From assembly GCA_903632075.3 (NCBI GenBank), contig CAHIKZ030004725.1, positions 872,501 to 936,500 of the forward strand: DNA of 64,000 nucleotides, in the 5' to 3' direction. The notes under the pieces are model-generated. The model was not told where the DNA came from. It did no database searches and saw only the letters and a list, made by a program, of their open reading frames with translations. The DNA is from Acanthosepion pharaonis (lineage: Eukaryota; Mollusca; Cephalopoda; Sepiida; Sepiidae). A program made the position numbers and the translations under genes. How positions within the stretch are numbered: the stretch's first letter is position 1; each line of letters starts with the position of its first letter. Positions 1 to 9,207 of this stretch are shown here, piece after piece.

Positions 1-535
1 CTTGCAGGGAATATTGCTGCCATATATGGTCTGGTGCCCCTGCTGTATGTCTCAAGGTCCTCAACAAAATCCAGAGACGGATATGCAATGTGTCCTGATC
101 TGGCATCTCATCTTCAGTCACTTTCTCACAGACATGCTATGGCTTCCCTCTCTTCTATATTTTCATGGCAACTGCTCTGATGAGCTACTTTTGCTCGTTC
201 CCAGACTGCATGAAGTGTACTACTAGGTTGGCATCTAGGTCTCACCCTTTCACTGTTGAAATGGTTAAATGTATCTGTCGCTTCTACTCCAACAGCTTCT
301 TATCTCATACTTCCTGTTTGTAGAACTCCTTTCCCCTTGTTTCCCTGATAGCTATAATCTTCAAATATTCTAATGTAATGTCAATTGACATCTTCTGATG
401 CCTTGATCTTGTCCCCCCATCCTTCTCTTTATCCTTTTCTCAAACACACCTCTTTACTCTTGCTCTCTGTAGCCCCTTGCATGCTAGTGATACTCCTGCC
501 TTGCTTGGGGTGAAATGCTTTAAAAAAAAAAAAAA
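1..535 (+). mobile_element. 3' end of a jockey/CR1-like LINE, truncated by the window edge
   Basis: The plus strand carries the end of a non-LTR retrotransposon ORF. Broken reading frames around 1-230 give the pieces expected at the C-terminus of this family: a 'first hit, HGNCSDELL' segment and a following LHE motif, which recur in better copies at 35210-35700, 40640-41340 (minus) and 59195-60135. The 3' UTR ends in a CTTGCTTGGGGTGAAATG-like tail followed by an A-rich run near 522-545. The copy has stops and frameshifts and cannot be active. Clade assignment rests on the motif order of the related copies in this window and is moderately secure. Confidence 0.75.
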
Positions 536-544
536 TAAAAAAGT

Positions 545-960
545 AAAAGAGGTCAAATCAAACCAAAAATGGAGTATTGTTGCCATATCTAGGCTGGAGC
601 TGCCCAGTCCTCACTTTCCAGCCTTGATAGAGTTCAAAATTGTTTACGTTTATGCAGAGGATGATATTTTCCACCCTTTCCCACAGACACATTGTTGCTT
701 GTCTGTTCTCTCTTGATACTTTGCATGGAAAATGTTCAGAAGAGGTCCATTCTTCAGTGCCACCAGTTCAGACCTTTACAACCAAGACCTGCCTTGCTAT
801 GTTCACAGGATTGAATCAACCTCATTCCTTACATATTCCGTTGGTAAAAAAGATGGATCTTCATGCCTGCAATAAAACAGTGTCAAAAGGACGGCTTTTC
901 ACATGACACCACTTTTATTTTAACTCTTCGGCAATGTTTATTGTTTTAAAAGGTGAGGAT
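545..960 (+). mobile_element. Second LINE-like fragment, degraded
   Basis: The stretch encodes pieces such as WSIVAIS, HGKCSEE and SSVPPVQTF. These match the C-terminal part of another jockey-type RT seen on the minus strand at 32815-33560 and on plus at 27415-27810. About 858-960 (GCCTGCAA..., ATGTTTATT.TTTTAAAA) also recurs near 7590-7695 and, in part, near 5556-5613, so repeats are mosaically joined here. No intact ORF. Confidence 0.55.
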
Positions 961-1307
961 TATTAGAATTGTAATAAAACCTAAACATATGAAAGTGAAT
1001 TTATATATTTCCTTTTTTCTTGACAATAAAAATAATAGACACAATTTATTAGATTGTTTATTGGTTAGCAAAACATCAGCTAATTGTCAATCAATTTGAA
1101 TTTTAGAAAATGGTAAATAAGGGTTTCCTTTTAATAATTTAGTAAATGTTTATAAATTTATGAATAAAAATGTTTTTCACATTTATTTCTTTATAAATTG
1201 GTAAATGATAAATGAATAAAATTAGTTTAATACAATTGTATTAGTTTTTAGAATTTGTAAATATAAAATTCTTTGCTATCAATCTAATAAATAGTGTTTA
1301 ATATTTT
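961..1307. other. AT-rich intron sequence
   Basis: Very AT-rich sequence with no ORF, splice-site pair or repeat that I recognise. Confidence 0.6.
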
Positions 1308-1775
1308 AGTATGTGTCTATATTTCTGAGATGAGGTATTATAATATTTACATTATTGGGACTATTGTCCTCATCTTTGTTGCCATATCTATAAACAATGT
1401 TTAATATTTCAGTATGTGTCTATATTTTTGAGATGAGGTATTATGTACACTATTTACATTATTCGGACTATTGTCCTCATCTTTGTTGCCATATCTATTA
1501 CAATGTTTCGGCCTTTCAGTATGTGTCTATATTTCTGAGATGAGGTATTATGTACACTATTTACATTATTCGGACTATTGTCCTCATCTTTGTTGCCATA
1601 TCTATTACAATGTTTCGGCCTTTCAGTATGTGTCTATATTTCGGAGATGAGGTATTATGTACACTATTTACATTATTCGGACTATTGTCCTCATCTTTGT
1701 CGCCATATTTATTACAACGTTTTGGCCATTGTACACTCCGGTCTTCTTCAGGTGGTTGGAATGTCAAACTGTCAA
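1308..1775 (-). repeat. Tandem array of a ~107-bp module ending in a GGCCGAAACGTTG-type terminus
   Basis: Four copies begin with AGTATGTGTCTATATTT at about 1308, 1411, 1518 and 1625, giving steps of 103, 107 and 107 bp. Read on the minus strand each unit contains GGCCGAAAC(A/G)TTGT, then ATATGGC, GATGAGGACAATAGTCCG, and TACCTCATCTCAGAAATATAGACA. Only the last copy (1725-1765) carries the longer terminus with CTGAAGAAG and an adjoining hairpin. The module recurs at 10660-10797, 10960-11100, 33795-34095 and 43130-43390. The form resembles the terminal repeats of Penelope-like or retrozyme-like elements; that assignment is inference. Confidence 0.8.
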
Positions 1776-2149
1776 AGATTTAAAAATATGAGTTGTTTAT
1801 ACAATAAGTATTTTTATTTTAACTTTCTTCAAACCAACAATTTTTTTTAATTAAAATATTCTTAATTTAAACACAGACACAAAGAGATCCTGCTTTGGTG
1901 TTTCATCCAGTTGTTTATAGAGTAATTATTTATATGTCAGCTTTCTTTTGAATATTTAAAAAATATTTTCAAATGAATATGATTTAAAAATATTTTTTTG
2001 GCATATTAAAAAAGAAATTTTTAAGTTAATCTGATTTAAAAATATTTTAAGTGAATAAGATTTTAAAATACGAGTTGTTTATGCAGTATTTTTATTTAAA
2101 CTTTCTTCGATTTTTTAATGTTGAAATCAATTTCAATGTTTTATAACCT
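1776..2149. other. AT-rich sequence
   Basis: Long A and T runs, with a diverged internal repeat around TATTTTTATTTTAACTTTCTTC (1808 and 2090). No gene signal. Confidence 0.5.
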
Positions 2150-2370
2150 GAACCCTCAGTGACGATATTGAGTCACCTCCCCACGAGGGTGTCATGTGGC
2201 ACAAGGCCTTTTTACTGTGGGCATTCCGAGCCCGCAGGCTCGGCCAAAAATATGCCCATTGAACCCGCATATATGGGTTCTGGGCCGGTTTACCTCTCCG
2301 AAGGAAGAGAGTTCAACCGAGCAGTCGGTTCAAAAGTGAACGACTGACTCACTCAGTGACTCATTGGGTC
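2150..2370. other. GC-rich, hairpin-dense island of unknown nature
   Basis: A compact segment of clearly higher GC than its surroundings holds many short perfect inverted repeats in series: GTGAC/GTCAC, GGGCAT/ATGCCC enclosing CCGAGCC/GGCTCGG, GAACCC/GGGTTC, CTCT/AGAG and AACCGA/TCGGTT. A 62-codon ORF crosses it but has no recognisable domain. The density of nested stems suggests a structured RNA or a foldback-type mobile element. I do not recognise the family. Confidence 0.5.
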
Positions 2371-2378
2371 ATGCATAG

Positions 2379-2381
2379 CCT

Positions 2382-2420
<39 letters not shown>
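2379..2420. repeat. (TA)n microsatellite
   Basis: Uninterrupted TA dinucleotides apart from the edges. Confidence 0.95.
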
Positions 2421-2423
<3 letters not shown>

Positions 2424-2439
2424 TAACCTTCTTTTTTAT

Positions 2440-2610
2440 ATAGATACAAGTATTTAAGTAAATGCTCTGTTTATAATAAACAATATTAAATAACATTTAC
2501 CGGCCTGAATGTCCAAGAAATTTTCATAGAAAATATTTGTCCTTTGACAGGATTCGAACCTGCATCCTATACGGAACCGTCATTTACGCTGACGTGCCTT
2601 ATATATAAGT
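2440..2610 (-). mobile_element. tRNA-derived SINE fragment
   Basis: On the minus strand near 2535-2560 lies GGTTCGAATCC, a perfect tRNA B-box, with ACGTCAGCGTAAATGACGG upstream. The sequence continues toward 2440 into CATTTACCGGCCTGAATGTCC and AAGTAAATGCTCTG. The same body recurs at 23825-24000. It lacks a full cloverleaf, so it is a SINE head rather than a tRNA gene. Confidence 0.55.
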
Positions 2611-2835
2611 GTGTGTGTGTGCGTAAAATTTCAGATAGGTTATATCTGTAAAATGACAACATGAATAAAGACGATAATTATTTATTGAAAAGTCTAGGAA
2701 AGTTATGAATGTGTCACAATTCAATGTCTAATAGATGAAAGTGAGTAAATGATGTTTTTGAAATTTTTCTTTTTGTATAATCAATAGCATTTCTGTTCTT
2801 GTATATAAATACCTGTTACAAAATAAAATCCTTGC

Positions 2836-2905
2836 ATTTGCCTTGATAAAGTCCCTCAGAGGACAAAACGCATCAGCTAAGATAATTTTTTCCTTTTGTC
2901 TTTAT

Positions 2906-2937
<32 letters not shown>

Positions 2938-2955
2938 ACACATATATATATATGA
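2836..2955 (+). repeat. CTTGATAAAG terminus plus (CA)n(TA)n
   Basis: CCTTGATAAAGTCCCTCAG followed by AGGACAAAACGC and then TTTTGTCTTT leads into a (CA)n run. A diverged copy with the same order is at 13798-13932. GTCC/GGAC forms a short stem flanked by TGATAAA and AAAACG, recalling the terminus of hammerhead-bearing retroelements; catalytic competence is doubtful. Confidence 0.6.
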
Positions 2956-3650
2956 TGGTTTTGACTCAATTAGGACTAGACTGACTATTCCTATTAACTC
3001 CGATAATTCTTTGCATTGTAACAAATTTATTGATGGGGGTTTCCTTCCTAACCTTTTTTTGAAATATTGGGGAATGTCAACATCTTGATTCTGTCATTAT
3101 TTATTCTTTGAGTTACATTTAACTGCTGTTTCTGTTGAAAGTCCTCAAGTGATTTGGCTTCTATTATTGGGTGCAGTTCTTTCTTTGTGATTCTGTAGTG
3201 TGAGCCCACAGTATTTGAAGAAGGCCTGCATGCTTCATTGGTTTAAAGCTTTTTTTAATCTGAGAAAGTGGTTGTATGCTGCTGACATTTTAGATATTTC
3301 TGAATGGGTTTAGTGCCATACATATCATCTATATGAAAGTTTCAATCTGACAAAGGCACATCCTTGTGCAAATTAATTGAAACAACCATTTTAGTTTCCT
3401 TTCTTTCACCATATGGTCAAGTGTTCAAGTCAAGTATTTTTTCATCAGATTAGGTCATATGCAGTGGTGTGCAGTAACATGAATCTATTTTTGGGGTGCA
3501 TGAAATTTTTTGGCCTTGAAAAATATTGCGTCATCCGTGATTGCATCAGATTTTTAGCACACCTAAACACTATTGTCTCAACTGTCGATTAATTGTCCTG
3601 TGGCCATTATCTGTGATGGATGTTACTTCAAGGATGCATATGAAAATTTT
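2956..3650. other. Intronic sequence without recognised content
   Basis: Mixed-composition sequence. Short ORFs show no domain and no coherent splice sites. Confidence 0.5.
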
Positions 3651-3654
3651 TAAC

Positions 3655-3765
3655 ATCACACGAACACACTGGCAAGCCTTAAGAGTGAGCAAATCAAGGT
3701 ACTATAGACTGGCCCAAAAACTCTCCTGATTTAAATCCAATTGAGAATCTGTGGTCAATCTGCAA
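3655..3765 (+). pseudogene. Tc1/mariner transposase C-terminal remnant
   Basis: Translation after a frameshift gives LDWPKNSPDLNPIENLWSI, the catalytic-glutamate block (DLNPIENLW) of Tc1-like transposases. Nothing of the rest of the protein is recognisable here. It is a short decayed fragment of a DNA transposon. Confidence 0.75.
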
Positions 3766-3876
3766 GGAACAACTTTGTGGAATGGACATATGAAGTACTA
3801 ACATGTGTACTGGGTTTCATTGGAAAAATATGAAAATAAAGTAAATAATAATGGAATTATTCGTTTTGTTTCAATT

Positions 3877-3975
3877 AATTTGCACAAGGGTGTATTTAAA
3901 AAGATAATCAATTTGCACAAGGGTGTATTTAAGAACATAATCAATTTGCACAAGGGTGTATTTAAGAACATAAAT
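3877..3975. repeat. 33-bp tandem repeat, three copies
   Basis: AATTTGCACAAGGGTGTATT begins at 3877, 3910 and 3943 with nearly identical 33-bp spacing. Because 33 is a multiple of three the same peptide repeats in one frame; this is not evidence of coding. Confidence 0.9.
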
Positions 3976-4663
3976 CAAATTCGCAGGCTGATGTTTTGGT
4001 TTTGTAGAAATTTTCAGGGTTGGGCAAAACTGCCTCTAGCACTGTCTTTTCTATGCTGATTTTCCATTTCTTCTATACTAAATTTGTTATAATACACCAA
4101 GTGTTTTAAGTGTTTAGTATTGTCAGATTTTTTTATACTGACGGATTTGGGAGAGGAGATGGGGGAACTCAAAAGTGTTGTACCTGAAGCTCAATGTGAA
4201 AGGAGAAAAAAAGACAGAACTATTGCCTGTTGTAGCAGCATTTCACAGCATCCCCGGGTATGGTTTGAGATTGCAACAAATTGCCTCATTGCTTAAAAGC
4301 AACAGCTGTCCTTGTAATAGTAACAGTAGTATAATAGTGTAAGAGACTAACAGTCTTAACAAAATAACTAACTCTCTGGGGGGTGAAAGGGATTTCCTTC
4401 ATAGATTTCAAGACTGTCTCATTTCAATGTATTCTAGCCTCATTTATCCAATCAGATAGGATCTACTACAACAGTAAACATAAAAACTGGTCGACAAAAA
4501 AAAAACCAAAAAAAAAAAAACAGATTTCCTGCTTTTTTACCTTGACCAACCACCACACAACCATTGCTTCCCCCTCTCTAAATCGAGCTTCTTGGTGAGT
4601 ACAAGTTACAACAGTATTTACTAATTCAAAATCCTGAAATATTTTATGATGGATTAAGAGTAT
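3976..4663. other. Intronic sequence; right end belongs to an older interrupted repeat
   Basis: Mostly unrecognised. The end, about 4610-4663 (TATTTACTAATTC, TTTTATGATGGATTAAG), matches sequence at about 55175-55220, and its continuation is found after the 1-kb repeat at 5614. This indicates that an older repeat was split by insertion. Confidence 0.5.
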
Positions 4664-5613
4664 AAGTACGTATCTAAATACAAATTTGAGACATATTATT
4701 CCATCTTAAATAAATCAACAATGTTTTGTGGCAATTTTTAACATTAACTGGAGATTTTTCTTGTTAAAATTTGAATAATTTTAACACGTTCAACATTATG
4801 AATAAAAAAAAAGTGTTTTTTTAGACTTTTAGCATGAGCAAAACAAATTCACAGATTTGGATGGAAAAAAAAAAAAAGAAAAAAAGAAGACTCCAGAATG
4901 ATTTCTGTTATAGTGGAACACACCTATTCTATTGTTAATAGACTCTCTCACCTATAATAAGTAGGAGTGGTAGCAGTCGATGTTGGACGACCGTTAGTTG
5001 GATACTAAAAATATCATCGACCACCACTAGATGTCATTACCTATTATATCAAGTTCCTAACATTTTGTACGTCGAACCTATTTTAGGACTGACTTAGTGA
5101 AACACAAGCCTCCACTGTGAAACTACTCTACAACAATTTCAAAATCCACAAATTTTTAATCCTTCAATATTCAGTTTTGTTTGTTTAATTTTTAACATAT
5201 ATAAATATATGTAGAAAAAAAAAGCTAGTAAGGGTCACAATACACTGCCCAGGGCCCCCAATCAAGCTTCGGGTTCGGGGGTAGTACGGTCTAGTCCTGC
5301 ACGTCCAGGTAATTGAAGTCTGGAAAGTGTAGGTAGAGATAAAAGAGGCAGTACTCTCACCTGTAATTCACTACATCATTAAAGAACAATATCAACCAAA
5401 TAAATATAGAATAGCTAGCAAGGTTACCTGGGATTGTCCATGCATTATATGAAAATCACATAAGTAAAAGATCTTGAGTGATTAAACCTAGATATCTTGG
5501 GCTTGTGATGGATGAACTATCAGAAAAAAAAGGTGGCAAATTTGAAGCTTTATGCCTGCAAAAATATGTAATGTAAAAAGGCTCCCTTTTCCATTGACAC
5601 TGCTATTATTTTA
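4664..5613. mobile_element. Uncharacterised ~1-kb dispersed repeat, copy A
   Basis: This aligns along its length with 6659-7652 in the same orientation: shared AAGTA.GTATCTAAATA at the left, long identical blocks such as ACTCCAGAATGATTTCTG and CAATACACTGCCCAGGGC, and CCATTGACACTGCTATTATT at the right. It carries no ORF of note. It interrupts an older repeat (pieces at 4610-4663 and 5614-5665 are contiguous near 55175-55275), so it behaves as an insertion, not only as a local duplication. Confidence 0.8.
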
Positions 5614-5800
5614 ATCACTGCTTTCATTCCAATTCCAGATCATAATTTCTGTTTTGGAAAAGTTTATCTTGAGTCTTCTTTTTTGGGACACTGATTCCAA
5701 TCCAACTGGATTATTCTAAAATCTCTTTCTCAAAATGAGAAAATTCAAAACTGGTTGGGGTCAGTAACTAAAATCATCCCCGCACACAATCAAATCTTTT
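5614..5800. other. Right part of the older interrupted repeat
   Basis: TTTCATTCCAATTCCAGAT and TTCTGTTTTGGAAAAG match the sequence at about 55240-55285, next to an RTE-like LINE fragment. The remainder up to the splice donor is unrecognised, T-rich intron. Confidence 0.5.
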
Positions 5801-5825
5801 AAGATTTTTTTTTTTTTTTACTTAC

Positions 5826-5936
5826 CTTGGGTGTGAACATGTAAGAAATACCAGCAGTAGCTCCTTTAAGTGTTATTCCACGTATCAAGAAGGCTGTCAG
5901 GACGATGTATGGAAAGGTAGCAGTAAAATAAACCAC
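5826..5936 (-). CDS. SLC6-family transporter, internal exon encoding TM5
   Basis: The exon is 111 nt, 37 codons, and reads VVYFTATFPYIVLTAFLIRG followed by ITLKGATAGISYMFTPK. This is the TM5/EL3 signature of SLC6 neurotransmitter/amino-acid symporters, closest in style to the B0AT subgroup (SLC6A15-A20). It is bounded by a clean acceptor (TTGCAG before 5936) and a donor (GTAAGT at 5825-5820), both phase 0. It follows directly, in frame, the GIKSSGK end of the exon at 31962-32428. SLC6 proteins are plasma-membrane, Na+-driven transporters with 12 TM segments. The exon sits between two copies of a direct repeat (4664-5613 and 6659-7652). I found no TM6 exon in the 5.8 kb downstream. Confidence 0.93.
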
Positions 5937-6658
5937 CTGCAAAGGAAGTAAAAGATTTATTTCACTTTGAAGCAAGTCAGAGACATTCAGATTATCATAA
6001 TCCAAAGACTTCTTTGATTATCTAGATTATCCAAACATCTTGGCAGAGAAGTGGTGTTGAATAAATATGCCCAGATAATTCAAAATCTTGGATGATTAAA
6101 TAACTATATTATAAAAAATGAATGACAAAAAAAAAAGCAATTCATGTTAGCAAATAACATTTTTCTTGTTAAAGATTTTATCAAGTTTATTTTTGATGAA
6201 AAGAAATGTGTCAATTTTTATCCATTTCCAGCTGGCTTACATTTTTCTGTCGTTAATTTCCAAAGCTGGATTAAAGTACATTTATTTGTAAGGGTAACTT
6301 CAAGTTGAAAGTGCAACCAACTTAAATATTTGTCAAAGACAATCATTAATTTGGTGTTTGAAATTGAAAATTTGAATGTTGAAAATGGTTTTCTAAATTC
6401 TCAAAATGCTTGTCTGAGATGAAATATTGGAATGGGTTTAGTTTGGATAATTGGAAAATGTTTGGATGATTTCAATTTTTCTCTTTATTTCAAATCCACA
6501 AGGCCAGTGCAAGGGCCTCATGAGTCCCCACCTAATCTATATTATGGGGTAACTCTCAATTTTCATATAAAATATACATTTTATTCAATTGTAACCTAAT
6601 TCTGTACAATAATGGATCATATGCAATATAAGTGAACAGTTCAACTAGAAAAAATGAA
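5937..6658. other. AT-rich intron, no recognised element
   Basis: No domain-bearing ORF, TIR or tandem repeat was seen. Confidence 0.5.
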
Positions 6659-7652
6659 AAGTATGTATCTAAATATAAATTAGAGGCATGCCATTCCATT
6701 TTAAATGGTTTGCAGCAATTCTTAACATCAACTGGAGATTTTTCTTGTTAAAATTTGAATAATTTTAACACGTTCAACATTATGGATAAAAAAAATAATG
6801 TTTTTTTAGACTTTTAGCATGAGCAAAACAAATTCACAGATTTGGATGGAAAAAAAAAAAAGAAAAAAAGAAGAAGACTCCAGAATGATTTCTGTTATAG
6901 TATAACACACCTATTCTATTGTTAATAGACTCTCTCACCTATAATAAGTAGGAGTGGTAGCAGTTGCTCAGTGAGTAGTTGGTCAGTCAGTTGATGTTGG
7001 ACGACCATTAGTTGGATACTAAAAGTATCAGCGACCACCACTAGATTTCTCTGTGTCATTACCTATTATATCAAGTTCCTAATGTTTTGTATGTTGAACC
7101 TATTTTAGGACTGACTTAGTGAAACACAAGCCTCCACTGTGAAACTACTCTACAACAATTTCAAAATCCACAAATTTTTAATCCTTCAATATTCAGTTTT
7201 GTTTGTTTAATTTTTAACATATATAAATATATGTAGAAAAAAAAAAGCTAGTAAGGGTCACAATACACTGCCCAGGGCCCCCAATCAAGCTTCAGGTTCA
7301 GGGGTAGTATGGTCTAGTCCTGCACATCCAGTTAATTGAAGTCTGGAAAGTGTAGGTAGAGATAAAAGAGGCAGTACTCTCACTTGTAATTCACTACGTC
7401 ATTAAAGAACAATATCAACCAAATAAATATAGAATAGCTAGCAAGGTTACCTGGGATTGTCCATGCATTATATGAAAATCACATAAGTAAAAGATCTTGA
7501 GTGATCACCCTAGATATCTTGGGTTTGTAATGGGTAAACTGTCAGTAAAATAATAAAAAAAAAAAATGAGGAAAACTTGGACCTTTATGCCTGCAAAAAT
7601 ATATAATATTAAAAGGAAAACCTTTTTCCATTGACACTGCTATTATTTTAAC
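6659..7652. mobile_element. Uncharacterised ~1-kb dispersed repeat, copy B
   Basis: Second copy of the repeat at 4664-5613, same orientation, with small indels. Copy B has about 30 bp more near 6965-6995 (GCTCAGTGAGTAGTTGGTCA). Its right edge may extend to about 7695, where ATGTTTATTCTTTTAAAA matches 930-955. It has no coding capacity and no obvious terminal inverted repeat. It could be a non-autonomous transposon or a fragment of a larger one. Confidence 0.8.
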
Positions 7653-7936
7653 TACCTTCACTCTTCATCAATGTTTATTCTTTTAAAAAGTGATTAGTGT
7701 TTTTTGCATGCATGAAGGTTAAAGATTGTCAAAAAAAAATAATGTATAAATTCATGAATAATAATAATATTATTTATATTTAAACTGCACATTATTTAAT
7801 ATATTATAACAATATTCATTACAATTTGTTACTATTTAAATAAATATATAAAGAGAATAATTGTTAGTTAACTCCATTCTTAATTTTTTGTGCTTATGTA
7901 TTTCCATCTTGAACTACAATCTTTTGACCATTAAAA

Positions 7937-7975
<39 letters not shown>
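7653..7975. other. AT-rich sequence ending in (TA)n
   Basis: Very AT-rich; a TA microsatellite occupies about 7939-7972. Confidence 0.7.
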
Positions 7976-7976
<1 letters not shown>

Positions 7977-8265
7977 TATTTTCTATTTTAAAAATATGGT
8001 TCCATCGCTACACAGGAATTACCATGTTTCAAAACGGAAACAAAAAACAGAATTTTAAATTTAATTATAAAATTAAATTTAAAATCCATAGCTCCATTCC
8101 ATTCTCAAGTGATTCCAAAAAAGGTTCCAAAAATCACTTGGGAATGGAATGGAGCTATGGATTTTAAATTTAATTTTATAATTAAATTTAAAATTTTAGT
8201 TTCTGTTTTGAAACATGGTATTTCCTGTGTAGTGATGGAGCCATATTTTTAAAATAGAAAATAAT
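7976..8265. mobile_element. ~290-bp foldback (MITE-like) element
   Basis: The two halves are nearly perfect inverted repeats. ATTATTTTCTATTTTAAAAA at the left mirrors TTTTTAAAATAGAAAATAAT at the right, and the arms include TTACCATGTTTCAAAAC and CCATAGCTCCATTCCATT. The arms meet at a short centre near 8112-8135. The structure spans almost the whole element, so it would extrude as a long hairpin. No ORF; the mobilising transposase is unknown. Confidence 0.88.
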
Positions 8266-8370
8266 TATAATATTATGTGCTATTGTTTTGCATCAAGCAC
8301 TGTTTTTAAAAATAAAATAATTATTAAGAACACCAGATTGTAAATCTTACTGTTCATTTTATTATTATTT

Positions 8371-8372
<2 letters not shown>

Positions 8373-8437
<65 letters not shown>
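8373..8437. repeat. (TA)n microsatellite
   Basis: About 60 bp of TA dinucleotides. Confidence 0.95.
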
Positions 8438-8439
<2 letters not shown>

Positions 8440-8445
8440 GTAGTT

Positions 8446-8631
8446 TTAAGATGTGCTATATTTATGGTATAAAGTGCTCAATATCAGAGATAGAGCATAT
8501 GTAAATATAAATGTGAACATAGAAGTCAATATTCATAGGTGACAGACTGTTTCATGCTAGCTGCAATTGTCAGGCCTGATGATTGCATCTAGCATGAAAC
8601 AGTCTGTCGCCTCTGAGTGCTGGCTTTAATG

Positions 8632-8637
<6 letters not shown>
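8446..8637. mobile_element. Hairpin repeat family, copy 1
   Basis: The core is a 25-bp stem (8541-8565 with 8584-8608, one mismatch) containing TTTCATGCTAG and CTAGCATGAAA, with a palindromic loop TCAGGCCTGA. The flanks (TGTGCTATATTTAT, AGTGCTCAATATCAGAGATA, AATGTTCA) are shared with copy 2 at 9632-9835; the hairpin alone is shared with copy 3 at 20316-20430. There is no coding capacity. Confidence 0.85.

Positions 8638-8671
<34 letters not shown>
8638..8671. repeat. (TA)n microsatellite
   Basis: TA dinucleotides directly between the hairpin repeat and the Penelope-like dimer. Confidence 0.9.
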
Positions 8672-8675
<4 letters not shown>

Positions 8676-9207
8676 TGTTTTTAAAAACGACAGACAAGGT
8701 ACTACAGTTGAGCTTTTTTATTTAATTTTTCTTGTGTTCTGACAAGAGCTTTCTTTTCTGGACAAAGAGTGTGTAAGAACTGTCCGAATGTTCTGTTTTT
8801 CCGAGCGCTTTCGGCTATACTTTTTAGCCATTATCAAGGATGGTTCAATGATGGATATTCATTATCAAGTAGAGTGTGTGTTCTATGTATGTTCAGTGTG
8901 TGGTAGTGATGTTTTAGTTTCCGAATACAGTTAGCACATTGTGGCTTTGTTCATAATTGATATTGTTAAGAGTTGGCTTTTTTTTTTTATTATTAGAGCT
9001 TCCATTATTTTTAGTCTTTTTTTGCAAGTGGATGCAGTTAATATATTAGTGTTTTCTACTAGTATGTTCCTAATAGTGTCGGGTAAATCTGAGTGTGTGT
9101 TTAAATGTGTTCTGATGGAACTGTGATCAGATAGGTGTAATGTAAGACGTCTGGATAAACATGTGGTTGTGTAGCCGATGTAATTATTTATGAGTCCGGT
9201 TTGGTTT
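8672..9207 (-). mobile_element. Penelope-like element, 5'-truncated copy with GIY-YIG domain
   Basis: The minus-strand ORF (through 8931-9207) reads NNYIGYTTTCLSRRLTLHL, then IRTHLNTHS, ILVENTNILTAS and CKKRLKIMEALIIKK. This is the order of the GIY-YIG endonuclease at the C-terminus of Penelope-like retroelements: YIG, SRRL arginine and the late LxExxxIKK helix. An A-run length change shifts the frame after IIKK. Downstream to 8672 is 3' UTR. The copy is joined head-to-head to a second copy at 9208. The RT domain is absent. Confidence 0.8.

Noticed and set aside
5799..6005. 68-codon ORF taken as a whole
   Set aside because: Only 5826-5936 is coding. The residues before VVYF and after FTPK are intron, as shown by splice sites and SLC6 alignment.
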